From contig HG326664.1 of NCBI GenBank assembly GCA_000308255.3, forward strand, positions 239,368 to 303,367: a DNA stretch of 64,000 nt, read 5' to 3'. Position 1 is the stretch's first letter. Every line of letters starts with the position of its first letter. The notes beneath the pieces were generated by a model, which ran no database searches, had not been told where the DNA came from, and saw only the letters and a program-made list of their open reading frames with translations. Source of the stretch: Anaerococcus pacaensis 9403502. Lineage in GTDB: Bacteria; Bacillota; Clostridia; Tissierellales; Peptoniphilaceae. Shown here piece after piece: positions 47,279-56,296 of the stretch. Position numbers and translations under genes: made by a program.

Positions 47279-48436
47279 ATGAAAAAGTTAGCAATTATCT
47301 CTGAATTTAATCCATTTCACAATGGTCATGAATACATTTTAAATAAAGCAAAAGAAGAAACAGGGGCAGATATCGCCATTAGCCTTATGAGTGGTGACTT
47401 TGTACAAAGGGGTGAACCAGCAATTATCGATAAGTTTGCCAGGGCTGATAGTGCTATGAAATCGGGTTTTGATATGGTAGTTGAAATGCCAGTTCATATC
47501 AGCCTCCAATCGGCCGAATACTTCGCCTCAGGCTCTGTCAAAATCTTAGATAAACTAAACGTAGACTATCTATGTTTTGGGATAGAGAAAATTGAGCCAG
47601 GTGAATTTTTGGAAAAAGTTGAAATCTTAATCAATAGAGCCGATGAGCTAGATAATCTTACCAAAGAATATATGAAAGAAGCCTCATTTACCAAGGCCCG
47701 CTATGACGCTACATGTGAGATTCTAGGAGAAAATGATTTTATAACATCAAATAATATCTTGGCTTTAGAATACATCAGGGCCATTCATAAGATAAATTCA
47801 TCTATGAAGCCTATCCCTATCAAAAGAATTTCATCTGCCAATAAGGATGGAAATCTTCGTGATACTAATATCTCATCATCCACAGCCATTAGGGCCCATA
47901 TCGACAAGGACTATAAGACCCATGTGCCAGCATATTCTTATGAAAATATAAATGCCTTTATAGATAAATACGGTAAGGTAAGCATGAATTACTTTTATGA
48001 AATATTTAAATTCTTAATTCTTATGGAACGCAGGCCTTTTGAGGGGGTAGTAGGCTATGAAGATGGAATGGAAAATTATTTCAAAAGACTAGTGATGATT
48101 TCATCAGACTATGGGGACTTCATCACTCGTGCTACCACAAAAAGATATCCTACATCTAGGATAAAGCGTATGATGATAAATTATATACTTGAAAACAAGG
48201 CTGCTTTCAATATGTATAATATTGGCTTTTATAGGGTCTTGGGCTTTAATGAAAAATCTGAATTTGTATTTAAAGACAGTAAACTAAAACCAGTACTTAC
48301 AAAAAAAGATGGAGATGAGCTCAGCTTTACCGATCAGATGTTATATTCACAAATGGTCGATGCATCAAACCTTTATTCGCTAGCCTTAAATAGAGAAGTG
48401 TACCTGGATTATACAAAAAAAATTGGACGCTATTAA
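47279..48436 (+). CDS. tmcAL: tRNA(Met) cytidine acetate ligase TmcAL
   Basis: Makes N4-acetylcytidine at the wobble position of elongator tRNA-Met from acetate and ATP. About 385 residues: N-terminal nucleotidyltransferase fold with ISEFNPFHNGHEYIL, SLMSGDFVQRGEPAI, and RISSANKDGNLRDTNISSSTAIR as the second signature (about 200). The open frame extends 27 codons upstream but that part is A/T-rich intergenic DNA; the family N-terminus puts the start at 47279. No clear ribosome site precedes it. Confidence 0.92.
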   Translation: MKKLAIISEFNPFHNGHEYILNKAKEETGADIAISLMSGDFVQRGEPAIIDKFARADSAMKSGFDMVVEMPVHISLQSAEYFASGSVKILDKLNVDYLCFGIEKIEPGEFLEKVEILINRADELDNLTKEYMKEASFTKARYDATCEILGENDFITSNNILALEYIRAIHKINSSMKPIPIKRISSANKDGNLRDTNISSSTAIRAHIDKDYKTHVPAYSYENINAFIDKYGKVSMNYFYEIFKFLILMERRPFEGVVGYEDGMENYFKRLVMISSDYGDFITRATTKRYPTSRIKRMMINYILENKAAFNMYNIGFYRVLGFNEKSEFVFKDSKLKPVLTKKDGDELSFTDQMLYSQMVDASNLYSLALNREVYLDYTKKIGRY

Positions 48437-48449
48437 AAAGCGTCCTTTT
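48425..48449. terminator. Bidirectional terminator between tmcAL and the coaD operon
   Basis: GGACGC (48425-48430) and GCGTCC (48440-48445), nine-base loop, with A-rich sequence before and TTTTT after. It overlaps the tmcAL stop codon and abuts the stop of the convergent coiled-coil gene. Confidence 0.85.
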
Positions 48450-48451
48450 TC

Positions 48452-48937
48452 TTATCTGGATTCTAAGATTGATCTTCTATTTTTTTCTAGTTGTTGAGCT
48501 AGTTGGCTGAAGTTTTCAGCAGAAGATGAGAATAATTTGTCGATGTATTCGTATGATTGTTGGCGAAGTTTATTTGCTTCTGCAGCTGCTTCTTGTAAGA
48601 TTCTATCTGCTTCACCACGTGCTTGTTGGGTGATTTCATGCTCAGATACCATTTTTTGGTATTGAACTTTTGCTTGCTCTTTGAAGTTTTGGATTTCAGT
48701 GTCAGCTTGAGCTAACCTTTCGTTTGCCTCTGCTTCTGCTTCACCTAGGATTCTATCTTTTTCTGCGTAGGTCCATTCTGCTTGTTTGATTTCTTGTGGA
48801 AGTGCATCCTTCATTTCAGCAAGGATTTCGTAAATTTCGTCTGGATCTACTGATACTTTTCTAGAAAAAGGTACTGCAGATGCCTCATCCATTATGTCTT
48901 CCATCTCATTGATTAGTTGTGTAATTGTGTTTGCCAT
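48452..48937 (-). CDS. Coiled-coil protein next to coaD (DivIVA/ATPase-H-like annotation class)
   Basis: 161 residues: a 40-residue N-terminal segment (ITQLINEMEDIMDEASAVPFSRKVSVDPDEIYEIL in pattern), then a long charged coiled coil (about 55-130) rich in A, E, Q and a C-terminal helix. Homologues in this position in Firmicutes are often labelled vacuolar-type ATPase subunit H or ATP synthase B-like, on coiled-coil similarity alone. The SVDPDEIYEIL part resembles the DivIVA-like N-terminal segment of cell-division coiled coils. No function is known to me. Last gene of the Asp23/fakA/recG/rsmD/coaD unit. Confidence 0.75.
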   Translation of the reverse strand: MANTITQLINEMEDIMDEASAVPFSRKVSVDPDEIYEILAEMKDALPQEIKQAEWTYAEKDRILGEAEAEANERLAQADTEIQNFKEQAKVQYQKMVSEHEITQQARGEADRILQEAAAEANKLRQQSYEYIDKLFSSSAENFSQLAQQLEKNRRSILESR

Positions 48938-48949
48938 GTGCCATCCTCC

Positions 48950-49432
48950 TTAATAATTATATTTTTCTCTAATTCTATTTTCCACGTTTTTACTTACAAA
49001 AGGTGATATATCACCCTTAAAACTTGCCACTTCTTTCACTCCACTTGATGATATGAAGGAGTAATTGGAGTTGGCTAATAAAAATATTGTTTCAAGCCCT
49101 TCGTATAATGAGCTATTGATGCGGGCGATATTTTTTTCGTATTCATAGTCTGCTACTGCTCTGAGTCCACGAGCTATGACTTTGCAATTTTCTTTTTTTG
49201 CAAAATTTACCATCAGCCCATCAAATGATTTAATAGTTACATTATCTAGCTTGTGTTCTCTGAGCTCTTCTCTAATCATCTCTTCTCGCTCATCTAAGCT
49301 AAAGAGTGATTTCTTCTCTTCATTAATTAGGATTGCAACGATTACTTCATCAAACATGCCATTTAAGCGCTTGATAATATCTAGGTGTCCATATGTAAGT
49401 GGATCGAAGCTCCCTGGGTATATTACTTTCAT
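48950..49432 (-). CDS. coaD: Phosphopantetheine adenylyltransferase
   Basis: Fourth step of CoA synthesis. 160 residues with YPGSFDPLTYGHLDI at 4-18, ARGLRAVADYEYE near 89-101 and the C-terminal ISSSGVKEVA. Its ATG overlaps the rsmD stop by 4 bases. Confidence 0.96.
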   Translation of the reverse strand: MKVIYPGSFDPLTYGHLDIIKRLNGMFDEVIVAILINEEKKSLFSLDEREEMIREELREHKLDNVTIKSFDGLMVNFAKKENCKVIARGLRAVADYEYEKNIARINSSLYEGLETIFLLANSNYSFISSSGVKEVASFKGDISPFVSKNVENRIREKYNY

Positions 49433-49965
49433 TTTATATATATATTAACGAATTTCCTTCCATATGTCTTTTCTTTTATAAGATATAAATCATCATCAAA
49501 TTTTAAATCTCTATCTGATTCTGTTATCACTATACCATCCTCATTTAACAATTCATTATTAATTATAATATCTATTGCGCTAGCCAGATAATCTGTATCA
49601 TAAGGTGGGTCTAGGAAAATATAGTCAAATTTGATCTCCTTGGCACTATAGGTCATAAGAGCAACTTTGAAGTCTGCTATGCTGATATCATAATTATCTG
49701 TATCAAGCTTAATTAAATTTGCTTCAAGAGTTTTTGCGATTTTCCTATCTGCCTCATTAAAGTAGACAAAAGATAAATCTCTTGATAAGAATTCTATACC
49801 CATTTGTCCAGATCCACTAAACAAATCTAGGGCTACCGAGTTGGGATTTATTGGGTAGAGCATATCGAATATAGCTTCTTTTATTTTATTATCAGTTGGT
49901 CTAGTTGTATTTCCTTTTGGGCCATCAAGCTGAAAGCCCTTGTACTTGCCTGCTACTACTCTCAT
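49429..49965 (-). CDS. rsmD: 16S rRNA (guanine(966)-N2)-methyltransferase
   Basis: 178-residue SAM-dependent methyltransferase. MRVVAGKYKGFQLDG start, ALDLFSGSGQMGIEFLSRD (SAM site, about 44-62) and the catalytic FLDPPYDTD near 114-122. Adjacent to coaD in the usual Firmicutes pair; its ATG shares a base with the recG stop. Confidence 0.95.
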   Translation of the reverse strand: MRVVAGKYKGFQLDGPKGNTTRPTDNKIKEAIFDMLYPINPNSVALDLFSGSGQMGIEFLSRDLSFVYFNEADRKIAKTLEANLIKLDTDNYDISIADFKVALMTYSAKEIKFDYIFLDPPYDTDYLASAIDIIINNELLNEDGIVITESDRDLKFDDDLYLIKEKTYGRKFVNIYIK

Positions 49966-51953
49966 TAATTAAGTATAATCCTTTTATCTTCTTTAAAGAA
50001 CTTTTCTATATAAGCAAAATTTACATATTTGTAATCATAAGTCTTTACATAATCTAAAATCTCAAAACTCTTGTCAATTTCATCTGCTGTCATAGACAGA
50101 TATTCGATTTGGTTTAAGTTTCTGCCGTGCTGGATAGCTGATAATATCTTGCCTCCACCACGTAGATCGTAGTCTTTTTTGGCTATATCAAAACCATCTT
50201 CGTTGTTTACTAAGATATTTAGCTTTGAGTTATTATCAATATGCTTACTTACCAGATAACAATATGACTCATGCTCGCCACGGCCTACCCTACCGCGCAA
50301 TTGGTGGAGAGATGAGAGGCCAAAGTGGTTGGCATTATAGATAAGCATTGTGTTGGCATTGGCCACATCTATACCTACCTCTATTACTGTGGTAGATATG
50401 AGGATGTGGATTTTCCCTGATGCAAAATCCTTTAGTGTCTTATCTTTATCGGCTGCTTTCATATCGCCGTGGAGTTTGGCAACGTTATAAGCCTTAAACT
50501 TGTTTTTATATCTTTTATATAGGTTTTCTACGCTGTTTTTATCTTCAGCATCGATGTTATTACTAACTACATAAATCTGTCTACCGGCCTCGAGGTTTTT
50601 GCTTATTTCAAAAAATAGTGAATCTTCCATCGCCTGATGGACTACCTTGGTCACAATCGGCTTACGGCCGGCTGGCCTTTCTGTTATAAGAGATAGGTCT
50701 AAGATTTTTGATAATCTAAGACTCACTGTCCTTGGTATGGGAGTTGCTGTCATGGACAAATAATTTACTCCATCAGCCTTCATCCCTAGCATCTGCCTTT
50801 GATTTACACCAAACCTATGCTGCTCATCATTTACTACAAATTTGAGATTCTTAAAAGTCACATCCTCTTGAATGAGGGCATGAGTACCAATCACTATATC
50901 TATATCACCAGCAGCAAGTTTTTCCTTAAAGTCTGCCTTGTTTTTTGTAGACCCCGTTAATAGACCTGCTGTAAGGCCAAAGCTTTCTATTAACTTTAGA
51001 TTTTTCTCAAACTGCTGGGTGGCAAGAACTTCTGTAGGCACCATCATGGCTGACTGATAGCCGTTTAGGCCAAAGACAATCATAGCAATAATAGCAACAA
51101 TTGTTTTACCAGAGCCCACATCTCCAATCAGGAGCCTATTCATCAAGTCTTCACTCTCGGCATCAGCTAGGATTTCCTTTAGAGAAATCAGTTGGCTACG
51201 AGTAAGGGTAAAGCCAATTTTCTCCAGTATATCATCGAGATTATAAGATAGGTTTAATTTTTCTTTTTTATTAAGCTTTCTATTGATGTAGTCGATATAT
51301 ATAAGCTCTTTGGTAAAGTCCATGACTTTTATATCAGACTTTGCTTTTATAAGTTTATTTATATCAGTTGGTTTGTGAATTTCAGTTAAATTTTGAAATT
51401 TACTTCTCATTCCCATCTTATCTAGGATGGGCCCTTCAAATATTTCCTCACTGGGATCAAAGTTTTTCATAGCATCATTTATAAAGCCACTGAGTTGTTT
51501 TTGATTGATCCCTGCAGTGAGTGGATAGATTGGGATGATAGATCCTATTTGATCATCGTCTAGTTCTACAAACATAGGATTGATTGCTTCAAGGCTATTG
51601 TTATTTAAACTTACCTTGGTATAAAATTTATAAGTCTCACCCATTTTGAGTTTATTAGCCGAAAACCTATCATTAAACCATATGAGTTTGATTTTATGAT
51701 TTGTGGCTGGTTCACTTGCAAAAATATAGGAGATTATGCCCCTGCTGGTCCTCTTTTGATAAGCCCTCGATTCAATCTTCCATTCAAAGTAGGATTTCTT
51801 ATCAAGCCTTGCCGTCTCAAGATTCACCAGCTCTCTCCTATCCTCAAAGGCTGTCGGATAGTAATTGTACAAGTCACTGACTGTGTATATATCTAGTTTT
51901 CTTAATAAATCTTTTTTCTTTGGGCCTATTCCCTTTAGATCTCTAAGATTCAT
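49965..51953 (-). CDS. recG: ATP-dependent DNA helicase RecG
   Basis: Branch-migration helicase of replication-fork rescue. 662 residues: N-terminal wedge (DLKGIGPKKKDLLRKL), Walker A IGDVGSGKTIVAI near 275, DEQH box, TATPIPRTVSL, and motif VI LHQLRGRVGRGEHESYCYL. Somewhat shorter than 680-690 in relatives. One base after the FakA-like gene. Confidence 0.96.
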   Translation of the reverse strand: MNLRDLKGIGPKKKDLLRKLDIYTVSDLYNYYPTAFEDRRELVNLETARLDKKSYFEWKIESRAYQKRTSRGIISYIFASEPATNHKIKLIWFNDRFSANKLKMGETYKFYTKVSLNNNSLEAINPMFVELDDDQIGSIIPIYPLTAGINQKQLSGFINDAMKNFDPSEEIFEGPILDKMGMRSKFQNLTEIHKPTDINKLIKAKSDIKVMDFTKELIYIDYINRKLNKKEKLNLSYNLDDILEKIGFTLTRSQLISLKEILADAESEDLMNRLLIGDVGSGKTIVAIIAMIVFGLNGYQSAMMVPTEVLATQQFEKNLKLIESFGLTAGLLTGSTKNKADFKEKLAAGDIDIVIGTHALIQEDVTFKNLKFVVNDEQHRFGVNQRQMLGMKADGVNYLSMTATPIPRTVSLRLSKILDLSLITERPAGRKPIVTKVVHQAMEDSLFFEISKNLEAGRQIYVVSNNIDAEDKNSVENLYKRYKNKFKAYNVAKLHGDMKAADKDKTLKDFASGKIHILISTTVIEVGIDVANANTMLIYNANHFGLSSLHQLRGRVGRGEHESYCYLVSKHIDNNSKLNILVNNEDGFDIAKKDYDLRGGGKILSAIQHGRNLNQIEYLSMTADEIDKSFEILDYVKTYDYKYVNFAYIEKFFKEDKRIILN

Positions 51954-51954
51954 A

Positions 51955-53526
51955 TTATTCTAGAGTGATTGTGTAATAATAAACTGGTTGGCCACCGTAA
52001 ACTAATTCGATGTCTAGGTCCTTGTGTTTTTTGCTAAGTCTTTTTACCATTTCTTTGGCATCGCGCTTATCGATATCAGATCCGTAATAAACTGTCACTA
52101 GAGAAATACCACTGTCATTTGCAATAGCTTCCTCTAGAGTTCTAGCAACAGAATCTTCTAATGATTTTTCACTAGCTATGATATCTCCATCGAGTATACC
52201 AAGATAATCATCTTTTTCGATTTCCACTCCGCCTACAGATGTATCGCGGATAGAAATAGAAAATTCTGCTATGTGAATATCTGCAATTGCCTCATTCATA
52301 TTTTCTACGTTTTCTTCTATATCAGAGTCTTCGTCAAATTCTAACATAGCTGTAAATGTCTCTGGGATAGATCTAGTTTCAACTACTACAGCATTCTTTT
52401 CTGTAATAGAAGCTGCTTGCTTAGCGCTCATTATGATGTTTTTATTATTTGGGAAGATGATTACATTTTCTGCATTCACGCGTTCTAAGCTATTGTATAT
52501 ATCTTCTGTAGATGGGTTCATAGTTTGGCCACCAGATATGATTTGGTCAATATTCATTGATTTTAATATTGAATCATAACCTTCCCCACGGCTTACAGCT
52601 ATAAAACCATACTTTTTCATTTGACTAGCTTTTTTCTTAAGAATCTTGCCTAGGTCTGGCTTTAAGTTTTCTAGCTCCGCCCTTAAAATCACACCTTCTA
52701 CATTAATCATTTGAAGAACTGCTGAAGGGTTTTCTGTTTTTAGGCTTAAGTCTAAGGTCTCATCAGCGAAATTATCTTCAATTTCATCAGCCATGTGGCC
52801 TAGGTTATTAATGATATTTTTTACTGAATCTTCAGTTGTAGCAATTTTTAAAGTTAGGGCAAATGGCCATTCGTAAGCTATGACTTCAGATGATTCGATA
52901 TCTTCGATATTCATATCTGAATTAAGAGCAGAAAAAGCTCCTTTTAGTAAGATAATCAGACCTTGGCCACCAGAGTCCACTACTCCCGCTTCTTTTAGAA
53001 CTGGTAGTTGATTAGGTGTATTATCTAGGGCTATTTGGCCTTCTGCTATGATTTCGTATAGGTATTTATCAATCTCGATATCATCAGCATAAATCTGATC
53101 TGCCTTTTCAGTCATTTTTTGGCTGACAGTAAGTATTGTACCTTCAGTTGGCTTCATAACTGCCTTATATGCCGTCTTATTAGCAGTCTCAAATATTTCT
53201 TTAACATCATTTGCTGAGATAGTTGCCTTACCCTTTAGCGCTTTGCTCATACCACGAACAAGTTGAGATAAGATAACACCAGAGTTACCACGTGCTCCCA
53301 TCAGAGTCCCTTGAGATAGTCCCTTAGCTAGGTCATCTACATTTGTTGGGCTCACACCTGCTATCTTGTCCACACCTGACTTCATAGTCATGGTCATATT
53401 GGTACCTGTATCTCCATCTGGAACTGGGAAGACATTAAGGTCGTTGACCAATTCTTTGTTTTCATTTAACAGTTCATAAGCTCCAAGTATCATCTGCTGG
53501 AGTTTACTTGCATCAATTTCTCTCAT
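51955..53526 (-). CDS. fakA: DAK2-domain protein, FakA/YloV-like fatty acid kinase
   Basis: 523 residues. N-terminal DAK2 domain with the nucleotide site NVFPVPDGDTGTNM (28-41), GNSGVILSQLVRG and VVDSGGQGL (near 180); a middle linker and a C-terminal domain seen in FakA. With a FakB (DegV) partner it would phosphorylate exogenous fatty acids; no fakB lies in the window, so the partner is elsewhere. Starts on the stop of the Asp23-type gene. Function as FakA is by family. Confidence 0.88.
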   Translation of the reverse strand: MREIDASKLQQMILGAYELLNENKELVNDLNVFPVPDGDTGTNMTMTMKSGVDKIAGVSPTNVDDLAKGLSQGTLMGARGNSGVILSQLVRGMSKALKGKATISANDVKEIFETANKTAYKAVMKPTEGTILTVSQKMTEKADQIYADDIEIDKYLYEIIAEGQIALDNTPNQLPVLKEAGVVDSGGQGLIILLKGAFSALNSDMNIEDIESSEVIAYEWPFALTLKIATTEDSVKNIINNLGHMADEIEDNFADETLDLSLKTENPSAVLQMINVEGVILRAELENLKPDLGKILKKKASQMKKYGFIAVSRGEGYDSILKSMNIDQIISGGQTMNPSTEDIYNSLERVNAENVIIFPNNKNIIMSAKQAASITEKNAVVVETRSIPETFTAMLEFDEDSDIEENVENMNEAIADIHIAEFSISIRDTSVGGVEIEKDDYLGILDGDIIASEKSLEDSVARTLEEAIANDSGISLVTVYYGSDIDKRDAKEMVKRLSKKHKDLDIELVYGGQPVYYYTITLE

Positions 53527-53879
53527 TATTCACCAATTCCTTGTACTAAAATATTCACTTGATTTACTCTTACATTTAAAGATTTTTCTAATTTATATTT
53601 CACATTATCAATTATGTTTTGAGCAACCACTGCTATCCTTACCCCATATAAAACAAATATTGAGATATAAACATCAATGGTACCGTCGTCTTTCTTTTGA
53701 ATTTCAACTCCCTTGGCCATATTTTCAAGTCTTAAGAGTTCATATATATCATCTTTTGCAGATCTACGAGCGAGCCCCACTACTCCATAGGACTCCATAA
53801 CTGTTGCTGCTATGATATTTGAAATCACTGAATCATCGATGGTAACTTTTCCATAATTATTCACATATTTTATAGTCAT
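53526..53879 (-). CDS. Asp23/YloU-family protein
   Basis: About 117 residues, paired with a DAK2 gene as yloU-yloV is in Bacillus. Core SVISNIIAATVMESYGVVGLARRS near 15-38 and a C-terminal VRVNQVNILVQGIG. An upstream ATG at 53891 is in frame, but GGAGG five bases before the ATG at 53879 decides for the shorter form. First gene of the unit reading to the terminator near 48425. Confidence 0.88.
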   Translation of the reverse strand: MTIKYVNNYGKVTIDDSVISNIIAATVMESYGVVGLARRSAKDDIYELLRLENMAKGVEIQKKDDGTIDVYISIFVLYGVRIAVVAQNIIDNVKYKLEKSLNVRVNQVNILVQGIGE

Positions 53880-53977
53880 TGTCTCCTCCATTATTTAAGG
53901 ATAAATTTATATACAGTATATTATATCACAGGCATACATATATTTATACTATACTGGATAAATTTAGAATAAATATG

Positions 53978-54005
53978 TTGACATAAAGCCAGTTAGTGTT
54001 ATCAT
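53978..54005 (+). promoter_or_regulatory. Predicted promoter of the rhodanese/Fe-S cluster
   Basis: TTGACA (53978-53983), 16-base spacer, TATCAT (54000-54005), a good sigma-A-type match. Transcription from it would give a leader of about 190 bases before the first gene, long enough for regulation. Confidence 0.6.
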
Positions 54006-54026
54006 TATTATATATTGCTAATCATA

Positions 54027-54041
54027 ATTGCGATCCGCAAT
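54027..54041. promoter_or_regulatory. Candidate operator dyad
   Basis: ATTGCG-ATC-CGCAAT, perfect six-base arms with a three-base centre, about 20 bases downstream of the predicted -10. Position and symmetry suit a repressor site; no regulator gene is adjacent. Confidence 0.4.
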
Positions 54042-54083
54042 AAGTACACTATGGAAGCGATATTATAAACTTTAATGAATATG

Positions 54084-54177
54084 TTAATAAATTTCACTAA
54101 TTACATTGTAGCCGATGGCTTTGTACACACATTGTAATTATTTATTGAGGGAAAATTTATTAATGTATTATTTTTTT
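54084..54177 (+). ncRNA. Possible structured, attenuator-like 5' leader
   Basis: Nested pairings in the leader: an 11-base outer stem (54084-54094 with 54153-54163), an 8-base inner stem (TAATTACA 54098-54105 with TGTAATTA 54133-54140) and a small apical AGCC/GGCT hairpin (54110-54120). A seven-T run (54171-54177) follows the outer stem. It matches no riboswitch class that I know; the stems are A/T-rich, so chance is possible. Confidence 0.35.
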
Positions 54178-54200
54178 GCCTTAAAATAGACAGGATAATT

Positions 54201-55127
54201 ATGAATTACTTAGAACATGTCAGAAATGAGTGTATTGATTGTGGTCTATGCACTAAAAACTGTCCCTTTTTATCAAAATATAATATAAATCTAGCAGAGT
54301 ATACCGATAGAAATGACCTCGCCTTTTCTTGCTTTGAATGCAACAAATGTGCTAGTGTTTGTCCTAAGCATTTAAATGGCAAGTATGTTTCTAAAGCCTT
54401 GCGTGAAAAAAATCCTTCATATAAATTTGTTAAAATCAACAAGGATTCTTATATATTCAAGAATCCACCAAAGGCTAAAGAAAAATCAAAAGACTTCCTA
54501 TACTTAGGCTGCAATTTCCCAGCCTTCTATCCAGAAACGAGTCAAGCCCTTATCGATATCTTTAAGGACCATGGTTTTGATTTTTCGATTGACTGCTGCA
54601 GAAAACCAATTGCAAGTACAGGCTATCCTAATACCCATAGCCAAAGCCTTGATCAGGAAATAGAAAAGCTAGATATAGATAGGATAGTGACAGTTTGTCC
54701 AAATTGCTATCACTTTATGCAAAATGAGTATAAAGCAGAGGTCATAAGCATATACGATTGGCTAGATGAATATAATCTAATCCAGTATATCGACGATGAT
54801 TGCAACGTATTTTTTCCATGTTCAGATAGGTACAACCGCAAGATATTTGACACTATAAAGAAAAATATCAGATCATATAATGACAAATACACATCTATAA
54901 ACTGTTGCGGATCTGGAGGACTTGCTTCAAAAAAAGAAAGCGAGATAGCAGAAGCTATGACAAAGGCCATCAAAGATGATAAAGTCTACACCTATTGTGC
55001 CACTTGTTCAATGAGATTTGCTGAACTTAACGAAGTCCACCATTTTCTATCAGTATTTTTAGGTATAGATGAAAAAGTAAAGACAAATTACCTGCCAAAT
55101 GCATTAAAGGCAAAATTTTTCAAATAA
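54201..55127 (+). CDS. CCG-domain Fe-S oxidoreductase (HdrD/GlpC-like)
   Basis: 308 residues. Two N-terminal [4Fe-4S] clusters (C11/14/17/21 and C44/47/50/54), then two cysteine-rich CCG domains: C104, C132-C133, C166, C169 and C207, C235-C236-G, C266, C269. The first has CCRKP instead of CCG. This is the layout of heterodisulfide reductase subunit D and of soluble lactate/glycerol-type Fe-S subunits, whose CCG domains bind unusual clusters that act on disulfides or pass electrons. No flavin or membrane subunit is adjacent. First gene of the cluster; AGGA before the ATG; 11 bases before the first rhodanese gene. Substrate unknown, perhaps a sulfur compound given the neighbours. Confidence 0.85.
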   Translation: MNYLEHVRNECIDCGLCTKNCPFLSKYNINLAEYTDRNDLAFSCFECNKCASVCPKHLNGKYVSKALREKNPSYKFVKINKDSYIFKNPPKAKEKSKDFLYLGCNFPAFYPETSQALIDIFKDHGFDFSIDCCRKPIASTGYPNTHSQSLDQEIEKLDIDRIVTVCPNCYHFMQNEYKAEVISIYDWLDEYNLIQYIDDDCNVFFPCSDRYNRKIFDTIKKNIRSYNDKYTSINCCGSGGLASKKESEIAEAMTKAIKDDKVYTYCATCSMRFAELNEVHHFLSVFLGIDEKVKTNYLPNALKAKFFK

Positions 55128-55138
55128 CCGAGGAGAAC

Positions 55139-56296
55139 ATGTTGAATAAAAATTATAAAAAAGTGATTCTTGCTCTAACTATTGGGCTTGTATCACTAAA
55201 TATTACAGCTTGTAACAATGAAGAGGCTAAGGCTCCTACTGAAGAAGTACAAACAGTAGAAGAACCTTCTACAGAAGTAGCAGAAACTACCCCTACAACA
55301 GAAGAGGCTGAAACTACAGAAACAGAAGATAGCAAACCAGCTGATGAAGATGCTGAAACAGAAGAAACAGCCACAACTAATCAAGAACTAACTGATAAAG
55401 TCATTGTAGATGTTGATTATGTAAAAGACATCATCGATGGTAATGTCGCTGTTGATGACTATGTCATAGCAGAAGTTAGCTGGGGTGATTCTGAAGCTAG
55501 CCCTTCTTACCTAACTAGCCACCTACCAGGTGCTATCCACATCAATACAGATGATTTTGAAGAAGGCCCAGTTTGGAACTTCAAATCTGATGATGAAATC
55601 GTAGATTCCCTATTAAAATATGGTGTAGATAATGATACTACTCTCATTGTCTACGGCCCAGATTCAGGTGCAGCTAGAGTTGCCCTTGCAGCTATGATGG
55701 AAGGTGTCGAAAATATTAAGCTAATGGATGGCGGACTTACAGTTTGGGAAGCTAAAGGCTATGATACAGAAGATGGCGAAGTAGCTCCAGTAGCTAAAAC
55801 TGATTTTGGTAGAGAATATCCAGCTCGTCCAGAACTTATAGTAAGCCTCGATGAAGCTATAGCTGATATCGAAAACGAAGATGATGACAAGCAATATATC
55901 GCAACAGATACTTACGATGAATATACTGGTAAAATCAGTGGATACTCATATATACCAAAAGCTGGCGAACTTCCAGGTGCATTATGGGGCCATGATGAAG
56001 CTGACTACAAAAACGAAGATGGCACATATATTAGCTATGAAGATATGGTAGCCATGCTAGAAGGCGAAGGCGTAGATATTACTAAACCAATGATCTTCTA
56101 CTGCGGTACCGGCTGGAGAGCAGCACTTCCTATGCTAAGATTCTACGATAATGGCATCGAAACAAAACTATTTGATGGTGGCTGGAACGAATGGCAAATG
56201 CACGATGAATTACTTGCTCAAGTAGGAGATCCTAGAGAAGGATCTGAACTTATACCAGTAGGTGATTTATCAAATGAAAAAGCCCAAGGATACTAA
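55139..56296 (+). CDS. Tandem-rhodanese lipoprotein 1
   Basis: 385 residues. Lipoprotein signal with lipobox NITAC (C25), then an acidic, Glu/Thr-rich linker (about 27-82) and two rhodanese domains. Domain one (about 85-210) keeps SHLPGAIHI but has GPDSGAAR where the active cysteine loop should be, so it is probably inactive. Domain two (about 232-355) has YCGTGWRA with C322 as the active cysteine, and a tail ending KAQGY. It resembles thiosulfate sulfurtransferases, exported and membrane-anchored. Sulfur donor and acceptor are unknown. AGGAG before the start. Confidence 0.88.
   Translation: MLNKNYKKVILALTIGLVSLNITACNNEEAKAPTEEVQTVEEPSTEVAETTPTTEEAETTETEDSKPADEDAETEETATTNQELTDKVIVDVDYVKDIIDGNVAVDDYVIAEVSWGDSEASPSYLTSHLPGAIHINTDDFEEGPVWNFKSDDEIVDSLLKYGVDNDTTLIVYGPDSGAARVALAAMMEGVENIKLMDGGLTVWEAKGYDTEDGEVAPVAKTDFGREYPARPELIVSLDEAIADIENEDDDKQYIATDTYDEYTGKISGYSYIPKAGELPGALWGHDEADYKNEDGTYISYEDMVAMLEGEGVDITKPMIFYCGTGWRAALPMLRFYDNGIETKLFDGGWNEWQMHDELLAQVGDPREGSELIPVGDLSNEKAQGY

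Larger units (their letters stand above)
53880..54200. other. 321-base divergent intergenic region
   Basis: Separates the core-gene operon on the left from the accessory cluster on the right. It holds a -10-like TATAAT for the Asp23 gene (53920-53925, minus, TGA before it), a plus-strand promoter (53978-54005), a 15-base perfect dyad (54027-54041) and nested dyads with a T-run (54084-54177). No open frame of coding character is seen. Confidence 0.7.
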
